Assembly: GCA_963573385.1 (NCBI GenBank)
Contig: CAUYLG010047366.1
Coordinates: 1 to 64,000, forward strand
Reading direction: 5' to 3'
Source: Cacajao melanocephalus
Lineage: Eukaryota; Chordata; Mammalia; Primates; Pitheciidae
DNA: 64,000 bases
Shown: positions 30,052 to 43,380 of the stretch, piece after piece
How the letters are laid out: each line of letters starts with the position of its first letter
How positions within the stretch are numbered: the first letter of the stretch is position 1
Program-made: the position numbers and the translations under genes
The notes under the pieces: generated by a model
The model's database searches: none
Told to the model about the DNA's origin: nothing
Seen by the model: only the letters and a program-made list of their open reading frames with translations

Positions 30052-31616
30052 GTAGAGTTTTTAGAGCATGTGCAGAGACCCCAAAGCCCACTTGCAGATT
30101 TAGCTGGATCCCAGGAGCAGGAAATGAGATGAGCTTCTCCAGGGAGCAGCTGCTGAGGTGCACACCCCTCCTTTCTATTTGCAGGTCAGTCCCTCTTTCC
30201 AGCCCCTTCTTTGGGTCTTCTTAGAGGCAGTGGCTCTGCCTTCTCAGCTGCGGGGCTGTAACAGCACCTCCCACCCTCCCTCCCTCTGTCCCTGCCATAT
30301 GATGACCTCTGGCAGCACGGCCCCATCCTGCTGGCAGCCCCGAGCTACAACATCAGATGAATAAATAACCTTCTGATTCAGAGCTGTGACTCCTTCGCAA
30401 GAAGCAAGTGGCACATTCTTCACTAAGTGTTAAAATACGGTCAGCACTACAGATATTTTTGAGTGGAGACAGGTTGCAGGAAAGGCATTCAAATGACACC
30501 AAGAGACCCTCTTGTGAAGTATATTCTGCTAGCCAACTCTCGTCCTGTTGTGTTTACGTGTGGCTTTTAGATGAATAGTATTGTCATGATTGCTATCACT
30601 ACTCAAGTCACCTGCAGAGTAACCAGGAGGATGTCCCGCCTCGGTTAACCTGCACGGAGAGAACAAGGGGTCGAAACGGGAATGGAAGCACCTACTCCTG
30701 TGGAGACCCTCTAATTGAGGAAGGAAAGGGGGATACAGACGCAATGCCTTAGGTCTCCATGTTTATCTTCCAAGCCGTGGCTTTCAGAAGCTATGCATCT
30801 AAAATCTTTCAACGGATAAAGAGACAGATTTCCTCTGACCTACCAGGAAGACCCACCATCAGCAGCTCACACAGATTCTCCACCCAGCGCTTCCCTGCGC
30901 GACGTGTAGTGATAAAATTACCTTCTGTGCAAGCCAGTCCTCGGAAATGCATTTGGCGCCAGGCACAGAGCGCCACTAGACAGCCACACGGCCCTCCCTC
31001 TCACACTGTGATATTTTTATTCAGAAATCTCAGTGCAGCCTTCAGTTTTTGGCTGCTGGATTCCTGAATCTGTCTTACGGGGCCTCCTGCCCATGGTGAA
31101 ACTCCGGAGCTGCCTTTGGATAAGGGAAAATGATTCATAGTGGAACCAAAGAGATTCCTTTAATGAACTTGCCCCAGAGGATACCAAGCTCTTTTTATGA
31201 TCAAATTTAATGAATCATAATGAATTCCGTCATATGAAAATGATGCGTCTGCACCATAAAGAAGCCACAAAGCTCACTGGCCCAGACTCAAGTGGGAAGA
31301 ACAACAGGGAGACTATTTGTAAGGAACGCAGAGGAGCACAAAATAAAATAGTTTGAAAGGAATTTAAATATTACTAATGAGGTGTATGAATATAGCACAC
31401 ATGATCTCCAAAGTAATTTTCAGCAAAAACAGTAATTATATGTACAAGTTGCAGTAGCTTTCTATTTGGGCTCTTAAAGCCTTTTTTCTAAACTTTGGTT
31501 TTGAGAGAAAAGAATTTCTTCCCTTTAAGAGGTGATTCAAATGCCTACTGCCTGACAAAGCCTTCTCCATCTCCCCCGCCGAGTCCTCGAATATCTGGGC
31601 TTCTACAGCCCTGACC
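30048..31616. other. 1.6 kb non-repetitive stretch, no gene seen
   Basis: No mobile element recognised. A plus frame of 102 codons (30759-31067) is uninterrupted but has no recognisable domain and no upstream or downstream exon signal I can defend. Confidence 0.5.
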
Positions 31617-31715
31617 TCCAGATTTGCAGGAGCCTGGATCCCGGATCCCCAGGTCCGCAAGAGCCCCCATCCCCAGGTCCACAGGATCCCCGATCCCCAG
31701 GTCCGCAGGAGCCCT
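31617..31715 (+). repeat. 24-bp minisatellite, about 4 copies
   Basis: The block ATCCCCAGGTCC recurs at 31645, 31669 and 31693, exactly 24 bp apart, with a decayed fourth copy to the left ending in GCAGGAGCC. Because 24 is a multiple of 3, both strands keep an open frame with an 8-residue repeat (for example Leu-Arg-Thr-Trp-Gly on the minus strand), an artefact. Confidence 0.92.
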
Positions 31716-32016
31716 GAGCCCAGTGTCGTGTCTCTTGCCATCAGAGCTGGTCTCTAGTCTCCACACACAGGACATGCGAACTGTAGTGAGAGTGAGAGTG
31801 TGGCAGAGTCTTTCTCCTGGCCCCTGCAGTGTCGCCCCTGGTGCTTCCTGGTTCAGTGTGGCAGTGCAACATCCCTTAGACACAGAATGTTGGTGGGTAC
31901 CTGTTCTACAAGGTGGACAGGACACAAGAACAACTCATTCAAGACAAATCAGGGAAATGGGCAACTCAGGAGACAGAAAGAGCTCAAGGAGAGAGAGTTC
32001 GGCTCTGGCTACTTCT

Positions 32017-32379
<363 letters not shown>

Positions 32380-32380
32380 T

Positions 32381-33454
<1,074 letters not shown>

Positions 33455-33792
33455 TGCTTCTAATACTTTTAAACTCTGTAGTGGGATCCAAGCACATCAG
33501 TTCCCCACTCACTTCCTGTTTCTACTTCTCTCTTACCGAAGTATCTCCTGTGGTTTTAAACAAATAGGATTCCTCCCCCGGGGCTCACTCCTGTCACTGT
33601 GTATTTGATTGTGTATTGTGTATTGTGACTCCTGTCACTCTGCCCCTACTCCATGCCCAGTTATTCCTGGGGCATGTGAGAGCTCCTTCCAAAGCTCATA
33701 TCCAACTCTCATGCGAATTTACCACGCATTAACCCTCAATCTTTGACCTTGGAAATAAACTTGGAATTAACTTGGGTCTCATTTCCACCTAC
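33455..33792. other. short non-repetitive stretch
   Basis: Contains a small local duplication of TCCTGTCACT (33588 and 33629) around a TGTGTATT-rich stretch. Nothing else recognised. Confidence 0.5.
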
Positions 33793-33801
33793 ATTAAAAT
33801 A

Positions 33802-34102
33802 GGCCAGGTGCAGTGGTTCATGCCTGTAATTCCAGCACTTTGGGAGACTGAGGCAGGAGGAATATTTGAGACCAGGAGCTTGAACTAGGCTGGACAACAT
33901 GGTGAAACCCCATCTCTACAAAAAATTACAATAAAAAAATTAGCCAGCCATGGTGGCACGCACCTCTAGTCCCAGCTACTTGAGATGGTGAGGTGAGAGC
34001 ATCACCTGAGCCCAGGAAGTCAAAGCAGCAGCCAGCTGTATTCACACCTCTGCACTCCAGGCAGGGCAACAGAGCAAGACCCTGTTTCAAAAAAACAAAA
34101 AA
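33802..34102 (+). mobile_element. Alu, old (AluJ-like)
   Basis: 'ggccaggtgcagtggttcatgcctgtaattcc', left arm 'atatttgagaccaggagcttgaac', linker 'ctacaaaaaattacaataaaaaaattagcc', right arm 'cacctgagcccaggaagtc'. A perfect 9-bp target duplication ATTAAAATA lies at 33793-33801 and 34103-34111. Confidence 0.95.
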
Positions 34103-34169
34103 ATTAAAATATGCCAAACCTTTTGCCATGAAATCCCAGCAGTAAACTTATTCTAAAAAATACATTAGA

Positions 34170-35164
<995 letters not shown>

Positions 35165-35325
35165 GTAATGCTTTATATATTTTTCTCATTTAATCTTTAC
35201 AATAATCTTTAATAAAATTACTTTATTTTACATATGCGGTATTTTCATTTAGAAGTTAAAAAACTTGCCCAAATTTCCATCACAAAGAATCATTGTAATA
35301 AGAATTCAAATCCAACTGTCTCTGA
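35165..35325 (+). mobile_element. MIR
   Basis: 'tctcatttaatctttacaataatc', 'cattttacatatgcggta' region and 'ttaaaaaacttgcccaaatt' through 'aagaattcaaatccaactg' match the MIR order: 'ctcatttaatcctcacaac', 'gaggaaactgagg', 'taacttgcccaagg', 'gattcgaacccagg'. Confidence 0.8.
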
Positions 35326-35444
35326 CATCTGGCTGGGGTCTTTCAGGTATCCCAGCAAATCATAAACTAGACTTTATTAAATACAGACGTTCTCTGAGGG
35401 CACAGCAGCAGTTCTACTACTGTTTGCTTCTAAATCATTTCTAA

Positions 35445-35930
35445 AACTTTTCACTTTGAAATAATTTTAGGTGCATGGAAGAGTTAAAAATAAGAAAACA
35501 GAGCTGGCTATGCTGTTACCCCAGCACTCCCTGATATTAACACTGACGTAACCCAGGTCCCTTCATCACACCTGTGAAACCAATGTAACCAGGGTCCCTT
35601 TATCACACCAGAGAATGACATGTCAATATGCTCTAAACTGCACACATTAGGATTGTATCAGCTTTCTCAGTAATGTCCTTCCTATGTCTCAGAGACCCAT
35701 CAAGGATCCCACAACCAAATCTGCCGTCCCATCTCTTTTGTCCCCTTCCATCTGTGAAGTTTTTCACCAGATCACCTTGTCTTTCCCTACCATGACCGCT
35801 GTGAGGAGTACTGGTCATGGTTTTTGAAAAATGTCCCACAACTCAGGCTGTCTGCTGCTTTATTGATAGGCCAGGTTCTGCTTTGGGGAAGAATGCCACG
35901 GGGTCAAGGCCTCCTCTTAACCCTTCATTC
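35445..35930. mobile_element. possible ancient L1M-related fragment
   Basis: Scattered blocks ('ggtgcatggaagagttaaaaata', 'ccctgatattaacactgacgtaa', 'tttgaaaaatgtcccacaactcaggctgtctg') recall, in order, an old L1M-associated sequence containing 'gaatgtcccacattctgga'. Divergence is high; the assignment is tentative. Confidence 0.35.
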
Positions 35931-35988
35931 CAGAGGAGTCGATGCTGACAATACCACCTCCACCTGCCTGGAAAGGTGGAGCTGCCAC

Positions 35989-36215
35989 CTCTCCACTGTG
36001 GAGTCACCCTCACCTCTTCTCACTCTGTGGAGTCACCCTCCCCTTCCTTCACTCTGCTGAGTCACCATCCCCTTCCCTCACTCTGCGGAGTCACCCTCTC
36101 CTTGCCTCACTCTGCTGAGTCAACATTCCCTTCAGTCACTCTGTGGAGTCACCGCTACTCTGCTGAGTCACAGTTCTCCTTCTTTCACTTTGGGAAGTCG
36201 CTGTCCACAGAGTCA
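35989..36215 (+). repeat. 29-bp minisatellite carrying GAGTCA cores
   Basis: GAGTCA recurs at 36001, 36030, 36059, 36088, 36117 and 36146, exactly 29 bp apart, within units of the form CACTCTG(T/C)(G/T)GAGTCACCCTCCCCTTCC. Degenerate copies continue to about 36215. Three units read TGAGTCA, the AP-1 consensus. Open frames across it are repeat artefacts. Confidence 0.93.
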
Positions 36216-37056
36216 CCAAGTTCAGCTCACACTCAGGACTCAGGATGGGGAGACGGAGCCCCACATTCTGATGGAAAGCATAGCAGGGATGTGGGGTCCT
36301 GTGGAAACCATCCTGTACTCTTGAGTATTTGGGGGAGATGCTTCGGACTATGCAAGTGCCCAGCTCCTCCTTAGAGCTTTGCCATGGATTTATCATTCTT
36401 CAGAGTTTCTGGCCTGCAGCACCATTACTGTGCAGATCTGAAGGTGTTTCTGCCATTTCCCTCATTCCTTCCACGTTTGTTATTTGAAATTCTTATTTGG
36501 AAAAAGTTGGAATTGTTATTTGGAAAGAAGGTTTGTCTACTCTCTTCATTTATTTATTTATTCAATCACTTATATATTTACAAGATATTTTAACTTCGGA
36601 ATGGTAAGCTAACACAGAGATTCAGCTGAGCTGAGTTCACAATGCTGGACTGTATGGTGTCCTCACAGGAGAGTGCCGAGTACACTGCTGTTTTCTTATC
36701 ACCATATTAACGTATTTTTGGTTGAACTACAGACTAGAGTGTTTTCTTCCTACCTCTATCTCCACTCTGAACTCTTTGGACAGAGCATTGATTGGAAAGT
36801 TTGCAGCTCTTCTCTGGCGGTACATGGGTGTGTGTGCTGTGAGCTGACTTAAGCTGAGGGGGCCACCATGATAGCACATAGAAATAACTGCTTACCTATG
36901 TGAAGCAGGACTTTCTTGATTTAGTGCAAACAGAATACACTGCAGACAAAATCTGGAGGCTGATATAAGACTATGTTCATCTTCCATGAGTCCTGTTATC
37001 AGTAGATGACAAATAACAAGATAATGTTAGAAGCCTGAATATATAAAATGCCTTAT
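36216..37056. other. non-repetitive stretch, no gene seen
   Basis: Contains a short TTTA-rich run at about 36548-36560. No repeat family or exon recognised. Confidence 0.5.
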
Positions 37057-37206
37057 TCTAGAAGAAAAAAAGGGGTGGGGGAAGGAAAAAAAGGGGAAGG
37101 AAAGAAGCAGCAAGGTCAGACCAAACAAAGAAAAATGGAAAGAAGAAAGGAAGGGAAGGAAAGGGAGATGAAGCCAGGGAGAGAAGAAGGGAGGGAGGGA
37201 GAAATG
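37057..37206. repeat. purine-rich tract (GGAA/GAAG-like)
   Basis: About 150 bp almost entirely A and G on the plus strand, with GGAA, GAAG and GGGA units but no fixed period. Frames through it are Lys/Arg/Glu-rich or Phe/Leu/Ser-rich artefacts. Confidence 0.9.
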
Positions 37207-38324
37207 AAACAATTCTTCATTGCGTTTATGCTCCACATGTCAAAAACACCAAATCAGAGCCTGCGGAAGGAAAGCGTTCCACGACAAACACATACCTGAG
37301 TGCCAGGAGCGACACCTTCCAATCTCCCAACGGGACATTTGTTCACTTATTTTTGCATCTCCTTGTTGAGATGCCAACATTTCATTCTACTTTAATTGCT
37401 TCTCAGTATGTTACGCTTCAGAACCATCCTTCTCAAAGTTTCTTGAATATCTATGGTTATGCTTGGGTCAACCAATTCCCAAGCTTTGCAGTCCTCTTTA
37501 GTTCGCTGACCTGAGTGTTTCGGAGGAAGATAATTGAGACTCCTCTTCAGTGAAGCACGCTGGCTTTAAGTGAGCAGCCTCTGGGTTTGCACCTGGTGCT
37601 GTCCCTCTGCGCTGCTGAAAAAGGTCATCCTGTTTTCAAGGGTATTTTCCAGAAGCTCCGAAACATTGTAAAACAAACAACCGAGGCGATTTTTAACAAT
37701 TTGCAAGAGCTAAGCTTAGGTGTAAATTGTTTCTTTGAAAAATACAAAATGTAGACATTGTCCAAACAAACTTTACTTTCAGGTAGTTTATTAGAAAGTA
37801 CATTTGGTAGGAGACTTTTAGAAGATGCAACAATGACTAAAATAAATCTACAATAAACTATGCAAGGATCATTTGACATTCAGTAATTACTTAATTTCCA
37901 TAAAGACAGAATCATTTTTTAAAGACTAAAACCGGTGAATTATTTATGGATCCCTAAATATGGTTTGAATATTTCTTTGGCTTAATTTTTGAAAATGGGA
38001 CTTCATGTTTCTTTTGTTTGTGGGAGAGAATGGATAATATTCTGAAGAGCATGTTGACTGTTTTAATGACTTAAGGAATCTCTGATTTAGAAAATATATT
38101 TTAGAAAAGCTTTGAATCTGAAATTGAAACATCAGAATTCTAGCGGCAATAGAATTATAAACTCATTGCAGGCTATGGATTTTTATTAGCTAACAAAACT
38201 TGCTTCTTTTTTTCATATTTAAACTCAATAAATTAGACACATTCAAACAAATGAAAGTGTCCTAATTAACTAGTTTCGAACTCACTTTTTGAAAATACAA
38301 AGATAAGAGTTTAACCCTAAACCC
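37207..38324. other. 1.1 kb non-repetitive stretch, no gene seen
   Basis: AT-rich in the right half. Minus-strand frames of 62-84 codons (37625-38132) carry no recognised domain. Confidence 0.5.
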
Positions 38325-38440
38325 TACCTTGTTTGGGGCAAGCACTTACGTGATCTCACATTCTGTTTCTTAATCTGTAAAACAGAGTTCACAGAAACCA
38401 TCCCACGGAGTTGCTGTGAAAATTAAAATCTATTAAAATC
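38325..38440 (-). mobile_element. MIR fragment
   Basis: 'gggcaagcacttacgtgatctcaca', 'tctgtttcttaatctgtaaaacagag' and 'ggagttgctgtgaaaattaaaat' match in order the reverse complement of the MIR core ('gggcaagtcacttaacc', 'cagtttcctcatctgtaaaatgg', 'gttgtgaggattaaat'). Confidence 0.8.
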
Positions 38441-38639
38441 TACACAATTATATTTAAATGTATATATTCTAACAAATATATAAATAGATATTCAACAACA
38501 TTTAAATATCTGCCACTAGTTAGCCTTGAAATAACATTTTGTAACTCCATAAGTGGATCAAATTTATCGTTTACTCACTCAGCATATGTATTGATATCAT
38601 TGTATAACAGTATAGTTTTCCTGTCACTATAGACACAGA

Positions 38640-38960
38640 TGCATTCATTCGCTCATGCATTTACTCAACAGGTGTTTATTGGGGCCTACATTGTCCCGGG
38701 CACTGTTCTAGATGCGTGAGACACACCAATAAGCAGAGGGAAGATCTCCTGTGTCATAGAGCTTACATTCTGATGGGGGAGACAGTCAAGCAGTGATAGA
38801 TACAGCTAGTAAATCATGTCCTGCAGTCTGAAGTGTTATATAACACAGAAAAGACTGGAGGGTTGAGCCTGGTGATGGAGCACATGTGGAACTTTAAACA
38901 TTAGACAAAGTGACCTTTAAACAGTCTGAAGGAGCAGAGAGAGGGAATCATAATGACATC
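38640..38960 (-). mobile_element. L2 3' part
   Basis: 'cattcattcgctcatgcatttactcaacaggtgtttattgggg', 'gggcactgttctagatgcg', 'gagcttacattctgatggggg' read as the reverse complement of the L2 3' end. The match weakens towards 38960. Confidence 0.8.
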
Positions 38961-40328
38961 CAGGAAAGGACACTTCCAGCAGAAGAATCTGCTCCAGCAC
39001 AGCTCTCAGGCTGGAGGGAAACAGTGGAAGATCACAAGGTGATGGGGACCGAATAACCAAAAGCATTGCAGGACACGCACTGCCAGGCCAAGCTCCAGGC
39101 TCTGCAGGGTCCCAGAGTTTTACTACATGGTCCTTGACCTAAAAATAATTAAACTACAAATGAGAGGAACTTGCAATCATGTGTGTGTGATTTCCTCAAA
39201 TACACTGTACCCTCTTGAAGGCAAAAACGAAGTCTTCTCTATGGAGTGGACTTCCTTCTTAAAGCTCCTCAGGGCCAACGGAGTGAGAGGCATTTAGAAA
39301 GACTCTTGCTGTCTTCTCACGTAAAGAGGAGCAATTTCTCAGCCACTTGCTGGAGGGAAGATCTCATTCAAAGCGTCCCCAGCTCATGGCAGATGGAAAG
39401 GGATATTTTTGCAGAAGGCGGGATTCTTCAGATCCCGACTGTTAATGATGGTTGGCTTCATGTCTCCCTAGGGCTTTACCTAAGCAGCTACGGGACATGC
39501 CGGTTAAGCTGCTGTAAGATTTCCCTCGAAATCAGCACAAGCTACGTTCCAGGGGAAAAGCCCTAGAGAAAGAAGAGAGCAGTCATTTTGAAAGGCTTGG
39601 TGCTTTTCCTCTGCCCCCTCCTCAGACAGTGAGAAGAAAGCCTTCGATTGAGTGTCTCACAGGCAGCCCCACAGAGCTCCAGCTATCTGTGCATCTTGCA
39701 AAAATAGAACAGCATCTTGTGGCTCAGGGATTTATTTCCAGAGTCTGCCTATTCCTTTCTGGAGGTATAAATTGGGTTCTTTTCAGTCATGTTAAGAGGA
39801 ACTTAATTGCATAATTTATTCCATGCAGACTTTCCTACCTTTAACAATTCTGGCCTTGTTGAAAGCAAAAACCAATTTTACCATGATTGAGCTAATATAG
39901 TTTTTGTGCAAACACAACCCCTCTATCAGAGAAAAGCAAAGTCATTATTTCTAATACATCTTCACAGTGACCTGCAAAGTAGGTGGGTGGGGAATATTAT
40001 TTTTCATAACGTGGGAAAGGCACATCACAGTGCAGCTGAGACTGGAGCTAATTATTCTAACTGCTCTATAATTATTTTTTCCCTTTCCTCTCCTAATTGC
40101 TCTTCTTCCCTCCTTCTTTTCACCTTGCTATTTATAGAACAGAATTAGTGCAACCGATCATTATGTAACTTGACAGGTGGGCACGGGGCACTCAACATGA
40201 ACATAACCTAAGAATCCAGGCTTTCCTCCTCCTTCTTAGAGGCCCTGTAGCATTGCAAAACAACGAGCTATCCATTACGATTCTTTAAAGTAATTGCCTT
40301 GGAGAAGCTGCAATACAAAGCTCATGCA
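38961..40328. other. 1.4 kb non-repetitive stretch
   Basis: Contains an isolated 106-codon plus frame at 39246-39566 in GC-balanced unique sequence, without a recognisable domain. At 39940-40035 there is a faint MIR-like run. No exon can be defended. Confidence 0.5.
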
Positions 40329-40571
40329 TTGTATCCGCCAGATCGACCATCACAGCAAAACAGCCTGAGTGGCTGAAAAACAGACATAAACAGAGATTTC
40401 AACAACAGATATGTATTTTCTCAAAGCCACGGAGCCTATAAGTCCAACATCAAGGTTCTCACCAATTTGGTTAAAGTTCTCTGGTGTCCCTTCTTTTAAG
40501 GGCACTAATTCCATCACAAGAGCCCCATCCTCATGGCCTCATGTAAACCTAATTCTCTCCCAAAGGACCCA
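40329..40571 (-). mobile_element. MLT1-like MaLR LTR, 3' portion
   Basis: 'tgtatccgccag' through 'ggctgaaaaacagacataaacagag' and 'caacaacagatatgtattttctcaaag', then 'gggcactaattccatcacaagagccc', match the reverse complement of an MLT1-type LTR from its 3' end. The match stops at 40571 and resumes at 41181. Confidence 0.65.
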
Positions 40572-41180
40572 GGAAGCAGAAACACACCATGCACTAGTGT
40601 CTAGTTCCAGGAGGGACTCCCTGTGCAGCAGTTATCAATCCCCTGGGAGAATGCAAAACACCTTTCCAATTTCTGCTAAGGCTTCTAGAACCAGAAGGAC
40701 TCTAAACACCTTTTCACATCCTCAGATCTGGAAAGATTCTAACTGCCTCCTCAGATGTGGGAAAGGCTGTGCACAAACCCAGTGCCCAGAGTATGAGTCA
40801 GGTAAGACAGAATATTCATGCAGCTTATCAGGCAAAGCACGTTTCATTCACGCATAGGCAGCAAGAATAGAAGAGGCCTACGGGTCGTGGCTAGCTGGCC
40901 CCTGAGCCTCAGGGGGCTCTCCAGGTGGATGCAGTAACACTCGCACAGGCCCCACTTGGGCGGGAGCTAAGGGGCGTGGCAGCAGGCATCCATCTTCTCG
41001 TCCTGGGTTTTATACCTGGAGGAATTGGGATCACTGAGCCAAAGCAGGGCAGGACACACTGTTCTAGGAGAAAGGACAGTGCCCAGATTGTTTCAGACAG
41101 TTCCTCCTTGTCTCAGATGCTCATTCTCTCCGCATTCCACAATTATCCTGAGAACTGCAAGCAGAGTCCATCCTCCTGCT
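40572..41180 (-). mobile_element. 609-bp insert in the MLT1-like LTR, possible ERV LTR
   Basis: This block interrupts the MLT1-like LTR and is flanked by GACCCA at 40566-40571 and 41181-41186, a plausible 6-bp target duplication. Read on the minus strand it has a TATA-box-like GGTATAAAACCC (near 41011) followed some 150 bp later by AATGAAAC, an order seen in retroviral LTRs. It does not show clear TG...CA termini and I cannot name the family, so other insert types remain possible. Confidence 0.4.
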
Positions 41181-41262
41181 GACCCATCCCCAATACCATC
41201 CCAGTGGACGTTAAGGTTTCCATGTATGAATTTGGGAGACACGATTCGGTCTATAGTACCCA
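41181..41262 (-). mobile_element. MLT1-like MaLR LTR, 5' portion
   Basis: 'caataccatcccagtgg', 'ggtttccatgtatgaatttggg' and 'gacacgattcggtctatag' continue the LTR broken at 40571 ('ataccatcacattggggg', 'caacatatgaatttgg', 'gacacaattcagtcc' in the family). Confidence 0.65.
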
Positions 41263-42169
41263 CCTACTTACTCTAGGAATTAAAAATGGAGTCGTCGACT
41301 TTATTTGGTAGTATCACATCTAGACATGGTGTATCTGCCCTCCTGGGAACACTCTGCTCCTCTGGCAGCATGGCATATGGCTCAATCTCCCTGCTCACCT
41401 CTGCGTCCCTACAGCTCAGTCCCTCCTGTTCATGTGTGGTTGGCCTGGACTTGTCTTTCATAGACACATTCCCTGCTGCAAGTCCAGCCACAGTTTTGAG
41501 TGAGCTGAATTTCCATGCTGATAACGTCTCCAAGAGCTTGACCTCAGTTCCTTGCTCTCTTCACCCCATTTACATTTACTTGCTCTTGAACATGACTTTA
41601 TCCAGCAACTCTCATAGTCAAACACCAGATCAACATTCACCTTTGCTGAAATGCCCTGCTCTGGCCACACCTACCTGTCCTTCCAGCTTTGCGATGACCA
41701 CACAGCTATTCATTTTTCCTGGAGATACCAGTCCATTTTCCACCCCATCCCTTTCTTTTAGGCCCCTTTATCTGAGCTCACTTTCCCAATCTAAGCAGGA
41801 TTATGTGGCTTTTCAATTAAGGCACTCTTCCTAATATTCTAGATTCCCTGGGCCTATGGTCTTTTCAGTGTGTTTATTTAAAAGGCTCCACCCTTTTATG
41901 GACCCATCTATCCATCTGTTACATCTACACACACAGGCTGCTTGGAGCTGCTGGAGAAATTAACCAAGCCAACAGGTCAGCACCACCCTACACAAGTGGT
42001 CTGCAGCTTCAGTTCTCTTCCTTCCCATTCTTATCAGAGGCTCTAATTCCCTGAGACAAAGCCAGTCTCTTACCTTCTGTCCTGCCCTTTATCAGCCAGA
42101 CTTTGTACCCAAAATCACTCTAGTCTGTTATCCTATTTATCACATAAGTCATTTTAAAACATTGATATT
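41263..42169. other. non-repetitive stretch with a 182-codon ORF
   Basis: A plus-strand frame of 182 codons (41286-41834) is the longest here that does not run through a recognised repeat. It is Ser/Leu/Pro/Thr-rich with no recognisable domain, signal peptide or membrane pattern. Codon composition follows the local C/T richness. I treat it as a chance ORF. Confidence 0.5.
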
Positions 42170-42470
42170 GAGCCTGGTGCAGTGGCTCATGCCTATAATC
42201 CCAGCACTTTGGAAGGCCAAGGTGAGTGGATTGCTTGAGTCCCGGAGTTCAAGACCAGCTTGGGCAACATGGCAAAACCCCGTCTCTAGAAAAAAGTTAA
42301 AAAAAAATAGTCAGGTGTTGCGGTGTGTGCCTGTGGTCCCAGCTGCTCAGGAGGCTGAGTGGGAGAATCACTTAAACCCAGGAGGCAGAGTTTACAGTGA
42401 GCTATGATTGTTCCACTGCACTCCAGCCTGGATAACAGAGTGAGAGCATGTCTGAAAAAACAAAAAAAAA
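42170..42470 (+). mobile_element. Alu, full length
   Basis: 'gagcctggtgcagtggctcatgcctataatccc', left arm 'gcttgagtcccggagttcaag', linker 'ctagaaaaaagttaaaaaaaaatagtcagg', right arm ending 'ccagcctggataacagagtgag', A-rich tail to 42470. Left-arm features suggest a J or old S copy. Confidence 0.95.
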
Positions 42471-42904
42471 GAGATTAATCAACATTACCCACACACCTTT
42501 AAATCCATGCTTCACTCCACCCTAAATTTCTGCATTTCACCAAGTTTCCTATTGTGTAGGAAACATAGAAATAGTAGATAAAATCTGAACAACCCCCCAC
42601 TACCTAATCTACACATCAGCACCGTTTCCTCATTTCCAACAAAGTTTAAATAAGCTCTACTTCTCCCACTTCACAATAAATAAAAACCCCTCCTGACCTA
42701 GTGCTTCTAGAGCCACCACCCAAGCTCACTTCTTCTGCCTGTATCCGAATGCATTCCGAACATCTTGCAAACTCGCTTTCTCCATTTTCTCACTGTGTGC
42801 TCACGTGTCCATGCCGACAACGTGTGTGTCATGGCTATGGTCTTGAGCTCGACATGCTCTCGCCAGAGTCAGCACCAAACACCTCTCCATGCTAACTCAT
42901 CGCC
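42471..42904. other. non-repetitive stretch, nothing seen
   Basis: No repeat or exon recognised. Two 64-66 codon frames overlap at 42701-42965 without domains. Confidence 0.5.
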
Positions 42905-42978
42905 CTGGCGCCAGCTTCTAGCATTGTATCTGGTGCTCAGTAAGTGTTTGATAAACACTTGCTGAACGAATGCACGTA
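42905..42978 (+). mobile_element. L2/MIR-type 3' tail
   Basis: 'gtatctggtgctcagtaagtgtttgataaac' and 'cttgctgaacgaatgcac' match the shared L2/MIR3 3' end ('cacatagtaggtgctcaataaat ... ttgttgaatgaatg'). Confidence 0.65.
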
Positions 42979-43074
42979 CATTGTGGAAGAGGTCCAAGTA
43001 TTAAGAACAGGATATCTTTTTGTGGGTAAATTCAAATATTTTTCTTCAGAAAAAGATAGATTCATATACTTATT

Positions 43075-43380
43075 CAGCATGCATGTAGTGAATCATGTAT
43101 TCAGCAAACATGGACTGACTGCGGCCTGCATGTCAGTCTCTGGTTAGATACAAGAATCATAAAATTCATAAAAACAGCCCCTGCTTACAAAGACAACGTG
43201 CTGGGAGTGAGACACACGGCAGGATAATACAGCAGCAGTGAGCTTAGTGCAGCAATGGAAAGACGCAGAAAGTATTGTGTATAATAGGCCAACAGTGGGT
43301 AATAGAGCAACCATGAGCTCAGTGCAGTAATGGAGAGACGCAGAAAGTGTCGTGTGTAACAGGCACACACACAAAGATGT
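43075..43380 (-). mobile_element. L2 3' part with internal tandem duplication
   Basis: 'gtattcagcaaacatggactgactgcggcctgcatgtc' and 'aaaacagcccctgcttacaaag' read as the reverse complement of an L2 3' end. Its distal part, from about 43222, is present twice (see 43222-43373). Confidence 0.55.
43222..43373. repeat. 76-bp unit, two tandem copies
   Basis: Copy 1 is 43222-43297 and copy 2 is 43298-43373. Shared blocks include AGTGCAG(C/T)AATGGA(A/G)AGACGCAGAAAGT and the start GG(A/G)TAATA. The copies differ at roughly a fifth of positions, so the duplication is old. Antisense frames repeat a short peptide because of it. Confidence 0.88.

Noticed and set aside
35824..36374. Possible secreted or repeat-containing protein from frames over the 29-bp array
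   Set aside because: 29 is not a multiple of three, so the frame shifts at each unit; openness is due to C/T-rich composition.
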